Shown piece after piece: positions 9,508 to 18,274 of a stretch of 64,000 nucleotides of DNA. The DNA comes from a bacterium. Lineage in GTDB: Bacteria > JAJVIF01. Position 1 is the first letter of the stretch; each line of letters begins with the position of its first letter. The notes beneath the pieces were generated by a model. It worked only from the letters and a program-made list of their open reading frames with translations, was not told where the DNA came from and did no database searches. The DNA lies in the NCBI GenBank assembly GCA_022072165.1, contig JAJVIF010000003.1, positions 186,001 to 250,000 on the forward strand, in the 5' to 3' direction. Made by a program: the position numbers and the translations under genes.

Positions 9508-10443
9508 CTAGTACGAGGCACCGTAGGCCAGCGGCTTCTCGAGATAGATCTCTTCCAGCTCACCACCCCGGATCACCTCGATGGTGATGCGCTCGATGGG
9601 GCGGAAGATCTCAGGATCCCCACTGGCGGGGGCGGCGGCAGGGCCCTTCACTGGCGCGGGCGGCGGGGTGTTGAAATCGGGATACCGGGGGAGGGCCGCG
9701 GGGGACGGAGCCGCTTTCGATTCCGCGTTGGGATTCGGGAAGACCTTCACCAGATCCGTGATGGGGGTGCCATCCGACATGGGACTGTAAATCTCGTCCG
9801 GATGGCGGAGAGTCAGCCGCAGGCTCCCCCGTTCATCCGCGAGGATGAGCTTCTCGCAGTCCTGCGGGGCGAGTTCCAGAGTGACGTTTTTGAACGTCTC
9901 GAGCACCCCATCCGACCCGGCCTCGGTCAGCGTCTCGACCGCCCGCACCGGGACATTCGCCAGGAGGGTGAAGGAGGCATCGACCCCCGAGACCTTTTCG
10001 GAAAACGTGCCGATGACATCCACATGGTCGCCAGGCTTGAGGTTGTAGCCCACGCCTTTGACATCGGACATGGAGATCGTGACCCCACGCTTGCCTTCAT
10101 CAATGATGAAGGCGAGATCGCGCATGTCGGTCTCTTCATTGAACTTGGCATTGAGGACCTGCTCGCCCTCGAAGATCACCTGCCCGGAGACCTTGCCCAG
10201 GACTTCATCCACTTCGCGAATGCTGTCCGGATGAATGGCATCCTTGGGCATCTCCACTTCCTCCACCATGGCTTCTTTCACCTTGGTGCGGGGGGGGATC
10301 TGGCTCTTGGCGATCACGACTTTGCCGTACTCCACGACAGCCGGGCTCGCCTGGCCCTCGATCTGCTTGATGTAGGTAAAGACCAGGACGACGGCCAGCA
10401 GTCCCAGGCCCATGGCTACGATCAGCGGCTTCTTGTTGCGCAT
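9508..10443 (-). CDS. cpaB: Flp pilus assembly protein CpaB (SAF domain)
   Basis: 311 residues. CpaB/RcpC proteins are periplasmic, membrane-anchored partners of the CpaC secretin. ATG 10443 is chosen: GAGGAG lies 10 bases upstream and the protein begins MRNKKP followed by a membrane helix (about 7-27). A SAF domain covers about 40-110 (IAKSQIPPRTKVKEAMV), then the RcpC region (GVTISMSDVKGVGYNLKPGDHVDV) about 120-210. The C-terminus is Pro/Ala-rich and probably unstructured. It is followed by the secretin on the same strand after a long gap. The tadA, tadB and flp genes expected nearby are not in this window. Confidence 0.9.
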   Translation of the reverse strand: MRNKKPLIVAMGLGLLAVVLVFTYIKQIEGQASPAVVEYGKVVIAKSQIPPRTKVKEAMVEEVEMPKDAIHPDSIREVDEVLGKVSGQVIFEGEQVLNAKFNEETDMRDLAFIIDEGKRGVTISMSDVKGVGYNLKPGDHVDVIGTFSEKVSGVDASFTLLANVPVRAVETLTEAGSDGVLETFKNVTLELAPQDCEKLILADERGSLRLTLRHPDEIYSPMSDGTPITDLVKVFPNPNAESKAAPSPAALPRYPDFNTPPPAPVKGPAAAPASGDPEIFRPIERITIEVIRGGELEEIYLEKPLAYGASY

Positions 10444-10620
10444 CGACGGTCCACTCCTCGAGGGGGCAGGCCGGCTCTGGCAGAACCAGGCGTACCCCTG
10501 TTGCGGGATAGCAATCACCCTTAGTGTCATTTGGGGTCCCTGAGTTGTGACCTGACTGCCGACATAGCTGTTAATGCGGCCTGGAAGGCTTGCTCCGGGT
10601 CGATCACCAGCCAGATGCCA

Positions 10621-10661
10621 TTGGCAAAAAGCAAACGGCGCCCCGTGGTGGGGCGCCGTTT
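10621..10661 (-). terminator. Terminator after the exported helical protein gene
   Basis: A 12-bp perfect stem AAACGGCGCCCC/GGGGCGCCGTTT with loop GTGGT. On the minus strand it is followed by GCTTTTTGCC. It separates the 10688-11323 gene from cpaB. Confidence 0.88.
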
Positions 10662-10687
10662 CCATACGTTTGATCACGGGAAGACTG

Positions 10688-11323
10688 CTACTCGGCGGCG
10701 GCCTGCACTACGGCCTTGTCTGCTTTGTCTTCCCTCTCGGCCAGGACATCCTTCACAATTTTCGGGGGGTCGTACAGCAGCCACTTGCAGGCTGCGACCG
10801 CCATCTCGGCGCTTTCCCGTCGTGCCGCAGTCATCGCCTGACGGAGCTCCGGATCGGTGACCTGCTCCCGGATTTCGGTCAGGACCTCGATCAGCTCAAC
10901 CTCATAGGCCAGCGCCAGGTCTACTGCTTCCGCTGTGTTGGCCGCCCCGGAGAAGCCCAGGATTTTGGGCTTCACGACCCCGGGGGCTTCCATTTCGGTG
11001 GCCGCGACATGTTCCTTCATCAGCGCCAGGCGCGCTTCATGCTGGGCCAGAAAGCCTTTGAACATCTTCCGGGCATCGGTGTTGTACCCCGGCTTGTTGC
11101 TCCCCAGCGAGTACGCCTGCGTCAGATACTGCTCCAGACCATGCCACTGATGCAGGGCTTTGGTGTTGGCGTCATACCGGGTGCTCATGGGGACCAGCCC
11201 AAGTTGTGTCCGCAGGATCCCGGCCTGTACCGGCACCGCCAGTGCCCCGATCGCCAACATCAGCGCCATCATGCGGAACACCGCACGGGCAGAACGGGAC
11301 CACGAGATACCGAGTCCAGACAT
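10688..11323 (-). CDS. Exported helical protein of unknown function
   Basis: 211 residues. A signal peptide runs to about residue 34 (MMALMLAIGALAVPVQA). The mature part is almost wholly helical and charged, with WHGLEQYLTQAY, KMFKGFLAQHEARLALMKEH and ELIEVLTEIREQV segments. I do not recognise a family. ATG 11323 is preceded by GGAGGG at about 12 bases; an internal Met (MMALM) could also serve. It is transcribed toward cpaB but has its own strong terminator, so co-transcription is doubtful. A periplasmic role near the pilus genes is only a guess. Confidence 0.6.
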   Translation of the reverse strand: MSGLGISWSRSARAVFRMMALMLAIGALAVPVQAGILRTQLGLVPMSTRYDANTKALHQWHGLEQYLTQAYSLGSNKPGYNTDARKMFKGFLAQHEARLALMKEHVAATEMEAPGVVKPKILGFSGAANTAEAVDLALAYEVELIEVLTEIREQVTDPELRQAMTAARRESAEMAVAACKWLLYDPPKIVKDVLAEREDKADKAVVQAAAE

Positions 11324-11429
11324 AGTCAGGAGCCCTCCAGGAGCAGACTGAGACGTTGTGCTTTATAGGATACCGATTATCAGTCGGGCGTTGAAGCATA
11401 AGCTGGGGTTCTGCCCGTTTGCAGGAAGA

Positions 11430-11635
11430 ATTTTGACACCGGGCAGGCCGCGGAGCGGATTCGCCCGGAGGGGCGACCCCCGGTCGCCCAGGGACCCGGC
11501 GCCTGCGCCGGTGGGTGGGCGACGCGCCCCGCCTCGCCAGATGCTTCCACGATAAGCCGACGAGGCGTCGGCACCGCCCAGCGACCGGGGGTCGCAGGCA
11601 CCGGGCGAGGATGGCTTCGCCCCTCCTACTTACTT
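11430..11635. repeat. Palindrome-module island R2 (long-unit subtype)
   Basis: About 190 bases: GGGGCGACCCCCGGTCGCCC stem, GGCGCCTGCGCC stem, a GACGAGGCGTC-type block, GCGACCGGGGGTCGC, and a final GGGCGAG...CTTCGCCC stem. The unit matches 18397-18562 in island R3 almost base for base outside its centre. It separates two minus-strand genes. Confidence 0.75.
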
Positions 11636-11677
11636 TCTTTAAGTTTTTCATCCGAAGGGGCCCATTTTGCCGCTCCC

Positions 11678-12154
11678 TCAGACGCTGTCAGGCGAATCCA
11701 TTACCCAGATGAAGAAGGACCTTTCCGCCTGAGGGACATCATCCGGGCGCAGGATGCTCACCGCTTCCTGTGGTTGCCCTGCTCCGTTGAGCGTGTAAGA
11801 GTAGCGCCAGCCAGTTGTCTGATTGCCAGGTTCAATGAACTCCAGCTCCCAGTATCCGGCGGTCGCATCGACACGGAGCGCAACCGCTCCCTGCCGGTTG
11901 GAGCGCGCAGCTACCAGATCAGCGGGGGTGCCATTGCTCGCTGGCCATCCACTCCCCAGGGCGAGTTCCATCGCTGCCCGCGACTCTGGCAAGGTACCCA
12001 TGAGCTGTACATACTGCCGACAGCGGGTGCTCAACTGCTCCATGCGACATCTGAGCAGCGCCAGCACCGGATCAGCGCTCGCCTCAAGCCGCGCCAGGCT
12101 GAGGCGGTTGCCCGGACACAGCCATCGGGCTCCCATCCGTGTTGTGAGGGGCAA
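11678..12154 (-). CDS. 3' half of a probably frameshifted exported protein gene
   Basis: 158 residues if read from ATG 12154. It overlaps the upstream frame (12084-12497) by 71 bases and sits one frame over (+1 shift). Its C-terminal part (LRVDATAGYWELEFI, YSYTLNGAG) resembles the C-terminal part of the intact 344-residue protein at 51599-52633 (LLDPTTDAWAIVATP, YWIYEDHGAG). The most likely reading is that both frames are one broken or frameshifted paralog of that gene. There is no good ribosome site for an independent start. Function unknown. Confidence 0.5.
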   Translation of the reverse strand: MPLTTRMGARWLCPGNRLSLARLEASADPVLALLRCRMEQLSTRCRQYVQLMGTLPESRAAMELALGSGWPASNGTPADLVAARSNRQGAVALRVDATAGYWELEFIEPGNQTTGWRYSYTLNGAGQPQEAVSILRPDDVPQAERSFFIWVMDSPDSV

Positions 12155-12497
12155 AGGGGAGAAGCTCTGCCTCCTGCAGCTGATGCAGATGGGCTGGAAG
12201 TGCCTCGTGGACGCGGTACCAGGCGATCAGGGCTGCACGGATGTCGGACTGAAACAGCAGACCTGCCTGCATCGCCGGATCCCGGAATTCCGGTGGCATG
12301 TGACTTTTCCACCCCGGAGGAGGAGTAGTCCGGATGAGAGCTGGAGCGTCTGCGGTCCCCTGCGCAGGCCGGGAATCAGGGGATTGGCGCGCAGCAGATA
12401 GAGTGGATGATGCGGTCTTTGGTTGGTGGAAATCCTTCGGCAGTTGTTGAGACCCTAAACCAAGCATGACCAATCCAGCGACGAACAAGGCTTTCAC
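12084..12497 (-). CDS. 5' half of a probably frameshifted exported protein gene
   Basis: 137 residues from GTG 12497, which has AAGGAG 6 bases upstream. A signal peptide opens it (KALFVAGLVMLGLG). The segment FQSDIRAALIAWYRVHEALP...LLPFAP resembles FEAALLSWQLNKGALP...LLPFLP in the intact protein at 51599-52633. Similarity appears to pass into the other frame near 12120-12150, where translation would need to skip one base to join 11678-12154. A CCCCTTTGCCCC tract lies close by, but no known slippery motif is evident. It may be a pseudogene, a sequence error or two overlapping genes. Confidence 0.5.
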   Translation of the reverse strand: MKALFVAGLVMLGLGSQQLPKDFHQPKTASSTLSAARQSPDSRPAQGTADAPALIRTTPPPGWKSHMPPEFRDPAMQAGLLFQSDIRAALIAWYRVHEALPAHLHQLQEAELLPFAPHNTDGSPMAVSGQPPQPGAA

Positions 12498-12627
12498 AGC
12501 GATCTCCTTAACGAAGTAAGATTCCGCTATCCGTGGATAGACCCAACGGGGATAATCAAAATGATACTCGACTTACCTCTTGAGGCAAGTGTGTGTAACT
12601 GACCTTAAGTCCCGTGCTCCGCCCTGC

Positions 12628-12641
12628 TACTATGCGACCGA
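12628..12641 (+). promoter_or_regulatory. Extended -10 box of pyrB (leaderless type)
   Basis: TGC-TACTAT (box 12628-12633) ends 7 bases before ATG 12641, and there is no ribosome-binding site. This spacing suggests that transcription starts at or very near the start codon. Confidence 0.5.
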
Positions 12642-13618
12642 TGGGCAGTGGCTACACCGGACCGCGTCCTCCCCAGCGACCTCCTGCCGCGGAGAGTGGG
12701 TACCGACATTGCGCTTCCATCGACGACCTCCCCCCCGGACAGATCGAACGCCTCTATAAGCGGGCGCGGCTGCTGCAGTCGATGCTGGAGCGGGGGATCC
12801 ATCTTCCCCAGACTCTGGAACACCGCCTGGGTATCACCTGCTTTCTGGAGCCCAGCACCCGGACCCGGGTGTCGTTTGAGGCCGCGGCCCTGCGTCTGGG
12901 AATGCAGCTCATCAGCATTACGGCTGCCGACTCCTCCCTGACCAAGGGCGAGTCCGACCGCGATACCCGCCTGACCCTCGAGAGCTACTGGCCCGATGCC
13001 CTGATTGTCCGGACCGCTGAGGCGGGACTGCCGCAGCGCTGGGCGACTGATGCCACCTGCAGTGTCATCAATGGCGGCGATGGCACCAATGAGCACCCCT
13101 CCCAGGCGCTGTATGACCGCTATACCCTCTGGGAAGCCCTGGGGAATTACCGGACACCGACCCTCCTCTTTGTCGGCGACATCGTGCATTCCCGGGTGGT
13201 GGGCTCACATGTCCGTCTTGCGGCCATGCTGGGGACCCGTGTGTTTTTGGCTGGTCCTCCCGCATGGACCGCAGTGCAGGAGAGATTCGCCCCCTGGCCT
13301 GAAGCCTGGGAGGTGGTAGATCTGGAGTCATTCCTCCCTAAGGCCGATGCCGTTTGCGCCCTCCGGGTGCAGACCGAACGGGGGGCGGCCACCGGGGTCA
13401 GCATGGAGGAGTACATCGCCGGCTGGCAACTGACTGCGGAGCGCCTGGATCGGCTGGCGCCACAGGCGGTGCTGCTCCATCCGGCCCCGGTGAATCGGGG
13501 CGTTGAGCTCAGTCCGGAGCTCGTGGAGTCGCCCCGCAGCTGGATCCAGCGTCAGGGAGGCAACGGACAGGCGGTCCGGATGGCGCTGCTGGAGTGGTGC
13601 CAGGGAGTGCAGTGGTGA
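12641..13618 (+). CDS. pyrB: Aspartate carbamoyltransferase, catalytic chain
   Basis: 325 residues. Joins carbamoyl phosphate and L-aspartate to carbamoyl aspartate, the first committed step of pyrimidine synthesis. The carbamoyl-phosphate loop is STRTR (about 72-76), with HPSQALYD (HPxQ motif) near 150 and HPAPVNRGVEL near the C-terminus. Start choice: upstream GTG 12614 and ATG 12632 are in frame but would precede or overlap the TACTAT -10 box, so ATG 12641 is preferred. No regulatory pyrI chain is seen. pyrC follows on the same strand after 271 bases. Confidence 0.93.
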   Translation: MGSGYTGPRPPQRPPAAESGYRHCASIDDLPPGQIERLYKRARLLQSMLERGIHLPQTLEHRLGITCFLEPSTRTRVSFEAAALRLGMQLISITAADSSLTKGESDRDTRLTLESYWPDALIVRTAEAGLPQRWATDATCSVINGGDGTNEHPSQALYDRYTLWEALGNYRTPTLLFVGDIVHSRVVGSHVRLAAMLGTRVFLAGPPAWTAVQERFAPWPEAWEVVDLESFLPKADAVCALRVQTERGAATGVSMEEYIAGWQLTAERLDRLAPQAVLLHPAPVNRGVELSPELVESPRSWIQRQGGNGQAVRMALLEWCQGVQW

Positions 13619-13889
13619 AAGTACCGCTACTTTCATATTATCAAAACAGCACTGACTGCACCGAAGCCCTCTGGGAGGCTTCAGAGATGTTGCGTTCATC
13701 ATGCCATTTTGATGCATTCAGCATGGGCACCCCTGAAAATGCCCCCCTGGTGTATCGCTCACATGCCGATGCCCCCCATTTTTGGGGCTTCTACGGCTCC
13801 CGATGGTCCAGATTTCACCCAGAACGGCATTATTTTTACAGCAACGTAAAACCACAGCCTTCCCCGAATTCATTACGGAGCGTGCATCG
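13619..13889 (+). promoter_or_regulatory. pyrB-pyrC intergenic leader with two hairpins
   Basis: The region holds GAAGCC/GGCTTC (13662-13681) and GCCCC...GGGGC with a T-rich loop (about 13770-13788). They might form an attenuator for pyrC, but I could not identify a PyrR-binding loop. Role uncertain. Confidence 0.3.
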
Positions 13890-15155
13890 ATGAACCTCCT
13901 CCTCACGGGCTTCCAGCTTTGCGACCCCACACAGCCCGCAGTCCCGGCTCTTCGGATCCGGGATGGGCAGATCCTGGAGGTCGGCGATTTAAAGCCCCTC
14001 GCGGGAGAAATAGTGGTCGATGCCCAGGGGCTGACCTGTGTCCCGGGGCTCATCGACATCCATGTCCACTTTCGCACCCCCGGCCAGACCCACAAGGAAT
14101 CATTCTGGAGCGGGATGCGGGCCGCCCTCGCCGGGGGCTACACCCAGGTCGTTCAGATGCCGAACACGACCCCGGTCCTGGACTCCCCCGCACTGGTCCG
14201 CCAGCAGACCACCACCCGCCCGGTCCGGTGTCATGTGGCGGCGGCGGTCACCGAGGGGTCCCGACAGGAGCGACTGGTCGACATGCCCCTCCTGCATCGG
14301 GCCGGAGCAGTGGCCTTTACCGATGATGGGCGTCCGGTCCGCTGGGAGCACAACATCCTGGCAGCGCTGCGTCAGAGCGCCGAGCTCGGGGTGCCGATCA
14401 TGGAGCACGCGGAGGTCCTGGAGCTGACGGAGGGGCATCCCATGCACGCTGGCTGGGTCGCCTCCAGCCTTGGCATCGCGGGGCAGCCATCGGAAGGTGA
14501 ATGGGGGATGGTCGCCCGGGATGCAGCCCTGGCAGCCCTCACCGGGGGGCATATCCACTTGTGTCATCTCTCGACCTGGGAGTCAGTGGAGATCCTGCGG
14601 GAGTATCAGGCGGCGGGTCATCGGGTCACCGGCGAAGTCACTCCGCATCATCTGCTCCTCACGGAGGAAGTGATTCTGCAATGGGGTCCGAATGCCAAGA
14701 TGGCACCACCCCTTCGGAGCGAACGGGACCGGGCCGCGCTGGTGGCGGCTTTACTGGATGGGACCATCGCGGCGGTCGCGACTGACCACGCGCCGCATAC
14801 ACCGTCCGAAAAGGACCAGCCCCTGGACCGGGCCCCGTTCGGAGTCATCGGGCTGGAGACCGCCTTCCCGCTCCTCTACACGCATCTGGTCTGCACCGGG
14901 CTCATGCCCCTGGTCGATCTCGTGCATCGGATGAGCACCGGTCCGGCAGCGCTCTGTCATCTGGCGGGGGGGAGCCTGGCCCCTGGGAGTCCGGCGGACC
15001 TGACCCTGCTGGACCTTGAGACCTCCTGGGTCATCGATGCCGATGACTTCGAGAGCAAGTCGCGCAACTGTCCGTTTATCGGCTGGCGGGTCCAGGGGAA
15101 GCCGCGTCACACCATGGTCGGCGGTCAGTGGCAATGGGGCCCGCGGCTTCAGTAA
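13890..15155 (+). CDS. pyrC: Dihydroorotase
   Basis: 421 residues, the usual size of the class I bacterial enzyme. Cyclises carbamoyl aspartate to dihydroorotate, the step after PyrB. ATG 13890 follows ACGGAG at 9 bases. Metal-binding motif DIHVHFRTPG (about 59-68) carries the HxH pair; HxxHLS and ATDHAPHT supply further ligands and the catalytic Asp. The canonical HVHLREPG reads HVHFRTPG here, so the Arg is kept and Glu is replaced by Thr. It is the second pyrimidine gene in a row. Confidence 0.94.
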   Translation: MNLLLTGFQLCDPTQPAVPALRIRDGQILEVGDLKPLAGEIVVDAQGLTCVPGLIDIHVHFRTPGQTHKESFWSGMRAALAGGYTQVVQMPNTTPVLDSPALVRQQTTTRPVRCHVAAAVTEGSRQERLVDMPLLHRAGAVAFTDDGRPVRWEHNILAALRQSAELGVPIMEHAEVLELTEGHPMHAGWVASSLGIAGQPSEGEWGMVARDAALAALTGGHIHLCHLSTWESVEILREYQAAGHRVTGEVTPHHLLLTEEVILQWGPNAKMAPPLRSERDRAALVAALLDGTIAAVATDHAPHTPSEKDQPLDRAPFGVIGLETAFPLLYTHLVCTGLMPLVDLVHRMSTGPAALCHLAGGSLAPGSPADLTLLDLETSWVIDADDFESKSRNCPFIGWRVQGKPRHTMVGGQWQWGPRLQ

Positions 15156-15203
15156 CACTCGCAATTCAGGCCGTTGTGACTTCCCTGACACAGACTTTTG
15201 GGG

Positions 15204-15320
15204 TAAAGTGGTTCCCGAAGCGTCCTGGCAGACGCCCGCAAGTCGGTCCTGATCAGTACACCTGCCGACCGACCCATCGCCCAATCGCCCCCGACGGGAA
15301 GTCAGGGGGCGATTTTTTTG
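15204..15320 (+). ncRNA. Candidate small structured RNA
   Basis: After pyrC, a TAAAGT box (15204-15209) is followed by hairpins GCGTC/GACGC (15220-15235) and GTCGGTC/GACCGAC (15242-15273), then a strong terminator. There is no ORF. It could be an independent RNA of about 105 bases or the pyrC 3' UTR. No SRP-RNA tetraloop or 6S bubble was seen and no good -35 was found. Confidence 0.35.
15284..15320 (+). terminator. Strong rho-independent terminator
   Basis: Stem ATCGCCCCC/GGGGGCGAT (15284-15292 with 15305-15313), extended by GAC/GTC, then seven T. It ends the pyrC or small-RNA transcript. Confidence 0.9.
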
Positions 15321-15391
15321 GGCAGAAGTGCGACCCGCGCTGCACCCACCTTCTCCGGGCCAGCCAGCCGCCAGCGATCCCGGCAGCCTCG

Positions 15392-15397
15392 TATAAT
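15392..15397 (+). promoter_or_regulatory. -10 box TATAAT upstream of paralog C
   Basis: A perfect TATAAT with no clear -35. It would give a leader of about 60 bases before ATG 15464. An ATG directly behind the box (15401) is in the same frame but would precede the signal peptide by 21 codons. Confidence 0.5.
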
Positions 15398-15463
15398 CCG
15401 ATGAACTCCGCTCTCCCCGGACCTGGCACCCGGGGAGTCACCCCCACCGAGGTTTCCTCTCTC

Positions 15464-18262
15464 ATGCGTCGATGCACCCTACCGCTGGCTTTGCTGAGTC
15501 TGACACTCCTGGTGGCCTGCTCCGGCGGGTCCGGCACCACCCCCGCGACCCCTGCGTCACCAGAGCCCGTCGCCGAACCGGCCACCTCCGGGGGACCGAG
15601 TCCGCAGTTCATCCCGACGGCCATCACCGACCAGCATGTTGCGGGCTTCGGGACCTTCGGCACCATCGGGGGGACCCTGGACCTCACGGACCTCAGCCTG
15701 ACCCTGGATCCGCCTGCCCGCACCGCCCAGCTGGGGGAGACCTTCGACCTCGATATCACCGACTTCACCAATGAGAATCCCTGTGTCGACTGCATGCGGA
15801 TCGATGGGGTCCAGGTGAACGGGCAGGGGGAGATCGTGCTGGGGGTGTCGCTGCGCCATCCTTTCAAAACGCCGGGCTTCTTCTTTTCCCGCCCCGACCT
15901 CAATGTCTTCGACACCCGGGTGATTCTGGTGCTGGGGGGCACCGACAGCTCCAATCAGATTCTGACGATTCCTGACAACGCCACCGCCCCTACAACTACC
16001 AGCGGCAACTTCGGAGCCGTAGTGAATGCCGATGGCTTCACCAGTCACTTCGACAGCCGGGCGGAGGATCCCCGGTACTTCGATCCGCCCAAGAATCTGG
16101 CGGGCAACATCAACGCCTTCAAACGCTTCTTTGTGGACCCGGTAAAGACGGAACCGTTTGAGCCGACGGTCCCCTCGGGCTGGAATGTCATGCCTATCGC
16201 CAGTCCGATCCAGGTGCAGGAGTTCGTGATCGACCCCACGCGCCTGGGGAGCGGCACGACCGTCCCCTTTGTGCTGGTGGCGGAAGCGGCCTGGGGGGTC
16301 GCCCGCAACAAAGCGCTGCCGGATGACGATCCAGGCGGGCGATTCAATCCGAAATACTGGCTGCCGGAGTTCAATCAGCATGAGCCCTGGAAAGTGGATG
16401 TCGAGGTGCTCAACAACGGCCTCACCGCCCTGCAGGGAGCGTCTTCAGTCCAGCTGCGCGTGCAGGTCGCCGACTGGCAGGCTGGCGAGACGGTCGACCC
16501 CGGCTACCCCGACCTGGGGAATCTCCGCGGACTGGCCGTAGCCTCCGATGTCGCCCGGGTCCGGGTCGCCATTCCGGGGGTCAACAATGTCGGAGCCTCG
16601 CAGACCACACCCACGAGTGGGGCAGGCTCTTTCAGTGATCCCTACATTTACAACTTCACACTGCAAAACGCTGAAGGGGCCTCCACCGGCACGTACTACG
16701 CTCTGGTGGCGGCGGAAGACAACCTGAACGGCTCCGCCGCCGGACCCCAGCGGGTCCCGGAACTCGGCTTCCCCCGTGAGGGCGCGGAAATCCAGAACTA
16801 CATCGGTTATGCAGTCGCGCCGGTGACCGTCAAGGACATCAACTTCCCACCGCAGGTCCTGACCTCCTTCACACCGGAGGGAGGCATCATCGATGTCGGA
16901 CAGCAGGCCTGCTTTGAGGCGAAAGTCACTGACCTCAACGCCGAAGACACGCACCTCATCGAATGGGACTTTTCTTACGACGCCTCGGTCGGCTTCACGG
17001 CGGAGGCGACCGGCGCGAGCATCTGCCATACCTACACGGCACCGAGCATCAACGTGGTCGCGGTCCAGGTAACCGACAACGGGAATCCGCCGCAGTCAGT
17101 GTTCATCAACAATGTCGCTACGATCCGGGTCAACGGGATCGTCGGTCCGTTCCGGCTCTTTGATGCCGCCCGGTTCGACAAGACCCCGCCGGATGGCGGC
17201 CAGAGCGGGCTGGGTTTTGTCTCCACCGGTCCCCTGCTCCTCCTCTTTAGCGGACAGGATGTCGGGGAAGATATCTTCATCTCCCGGACCACCAACGGCC
17301 AGACCTGGAGCGCGCCGGCGAATCTCAGTGTCCAGGCCGCCGGCGACCAGAGGCGTCCGGACATGGCCATCGCCGGCCAGGCGGTCATGATCGCCTGGGA
17401 AGATGGCGCAGGAATCCGCGGTGCGCTCTCGACCAATGGCGGGCAGAACTTCCAGGCGGGCTTCCAGATTGCAGCCAACGGGACGCTGCCGAGTGTGGCC
17501 GCCACCCAGCCGACCATTTTCTATGTCTCGTACTCCAACGGTGGCGATGTGTTCATCAAGGCCAACGCCATGGGGAATCTGGGGGACTTCACGGGCGCGG
17601 CGACCATCGTGAACGATGTCACCGATGGCCTCCAGACACGACCGGACATGGTGGCGGACCCCGACCAGGATCGGGTCTATCTCGCCTGGGAAGACAACCG
17701 CGATCCGGCGTTCGGCATTGACATCTATGGGGCCACCGCCACGAGTCGGGGGACCACCATCTCGGTGAATCGCGCCCTCTCCGATGACCGGGGGAGCGCG
17801 GATGACACCGAGCCCGCGATGGCTGTGGCCCAGAACGGTGACTGGGTCGGCGTGGTCTACCGCAGCAAGCGGTATCGCACGACCGGCGACATCCTCTTCA
17901 CCAAGAGCATCAATCAGGGCACAACGTACCAGCCGGCGGTGGTCCTGACCGCCGGGCCGGTGGCGACTTACTCCTCCCCCACGATCTCGGCCCGGAACGA
18001 CCTGACCGCCGTGATGGTGGCCTACAGTCGCCTGACCGGCACCAGCGACTATACGGTCCGCTACCACATCTCCTCAGATGGTGGCTCGTTCTTCAAGGCT
18101 CCCATCGATTCCGGCGCGATTGCATTTGCGGACCCCAGCCCCACAGTCGCGCTGCAGCCCAACGCGGGACAGAACATCTCCCTCGCCTGGACCGATCAGC
18201 GCAACGCTGGCACCCAGGACTTCGGGCAGATCTTCTTCATGCTTGGGTACGAGTTTAAGTAG
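15464..18262 (+). CDS. Giant surface lipoprotein paralog C
   Basis: 932 residues. ATG 15464 is chosen because it directly precedes a lipoprotein signal (MRRCTLPLALLS...LLVAC); GAGG lies 11 bases upstream. Family landmarks: CVDC near residue 107, HPF 21 residues after the second Cys, RPDLNVFD, EFNQHEPW and VADWQ. One PKD-like module begins FPPQVLTSF and contains EWDFSYDAS. The C-terminal half has weak Asp-box copies (SRTTNGQTW, STNGGQNF, SINQGTTY) and propeller-like strands such as VYLAWEDNRD. Compared with A and B it lacks the CGGY-type module. Surface ligand binding is inferred; no catalytic residues recognised. Confidence 0.88.
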   Translation: MRRCTLPLALLSLTLLVACSGGSGTTPATPASPEPVAEPATSGGPSPQFIPTAITDQHVAGFGTFGTIGGTLDLTDLSLTLDPPARTAQLGETFDLDITDFTNENPCVDCMRIDGVQVNGQGEIVLGVSLRHPFKTPGFFFSRPDLNVFDTRVILVLGGTDSSNQILTIPDNATAPTTTSGNFGAVVNADGFTSHFDSRAEDPRYFDPPKNLAGNINAFKRFFVDPVKTEPFEPTVPSGWNVMPIASPIQVQEFVIDPTRLGSGTTVPFVLVAEAAWGVARNKALPDDDPGGRFNPKYWLPEFNQHEPWKVDVEVLNNGLTALQGASSVQLRVQVADWQAGETVDPGYPDLGNLRGLAVASDVARVRVAIPGVNNVGASQTTPTSGAGSFSDPYIYNFTLQNAEGASTGTYYALVAAEDNLNGSAAGPQRVPELGFPREGAEIQNYIGYAVAPVTVKDINFPPQVLTSFTPEGGIIDVGQQACFEAKVTDLNAEDTHLIEWDFSYDASVGFTAEATGASICHTYTAPSINVVAVQVTDNGNPPQSVFINNVATIRVNGIVGPFRLFDAARFDKTPPDGGQSGLGFVSTGPLLLLFSGQDVGEDIFISRTTNGQTWSAPANLSVQAAGDQRRPDMAIAGQAVMIAWEDGAGIRGALSTNGGQNFQAGFQIAANGTLPSVAATQPTIFYVSYSNGGDVFIKANAMGNLGDFTGAATIVNDVTDGLQTRPDMVADPDQDRVYLAWEDNRDPAFGIDIYGATATSRGTTISVNRALSDDRGSADDTEPAMAVAQNGDWVGVVYRSKRYRTTGDILFTKSINQGTTYQPAVVLTAGPVATYSSPTISARNDLTAVMVAYSRLTGTSDYTVRYHISSDGGSFFKAPIDSGAIAFADPSPTVALQPNAGQNISLAWTDQRNAGTQDFGQIFFMLGYEFK

Positions 18263-18274
18263 GGCTCGAAGCAC

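Noticed and set aside
11430-11635. Island R2 as RNase P RNA
   Set aside because: GAGGATGGC resembles a fragment only; conserved RNase P cores are missing and the unit recurs at 18.4 kb.
15204-15320. SRP RNA at the small-RNA candidate
   Set aside because: The GGAA-tetraloop/asymmetric-loop motif of 4.5S RNA is absent.
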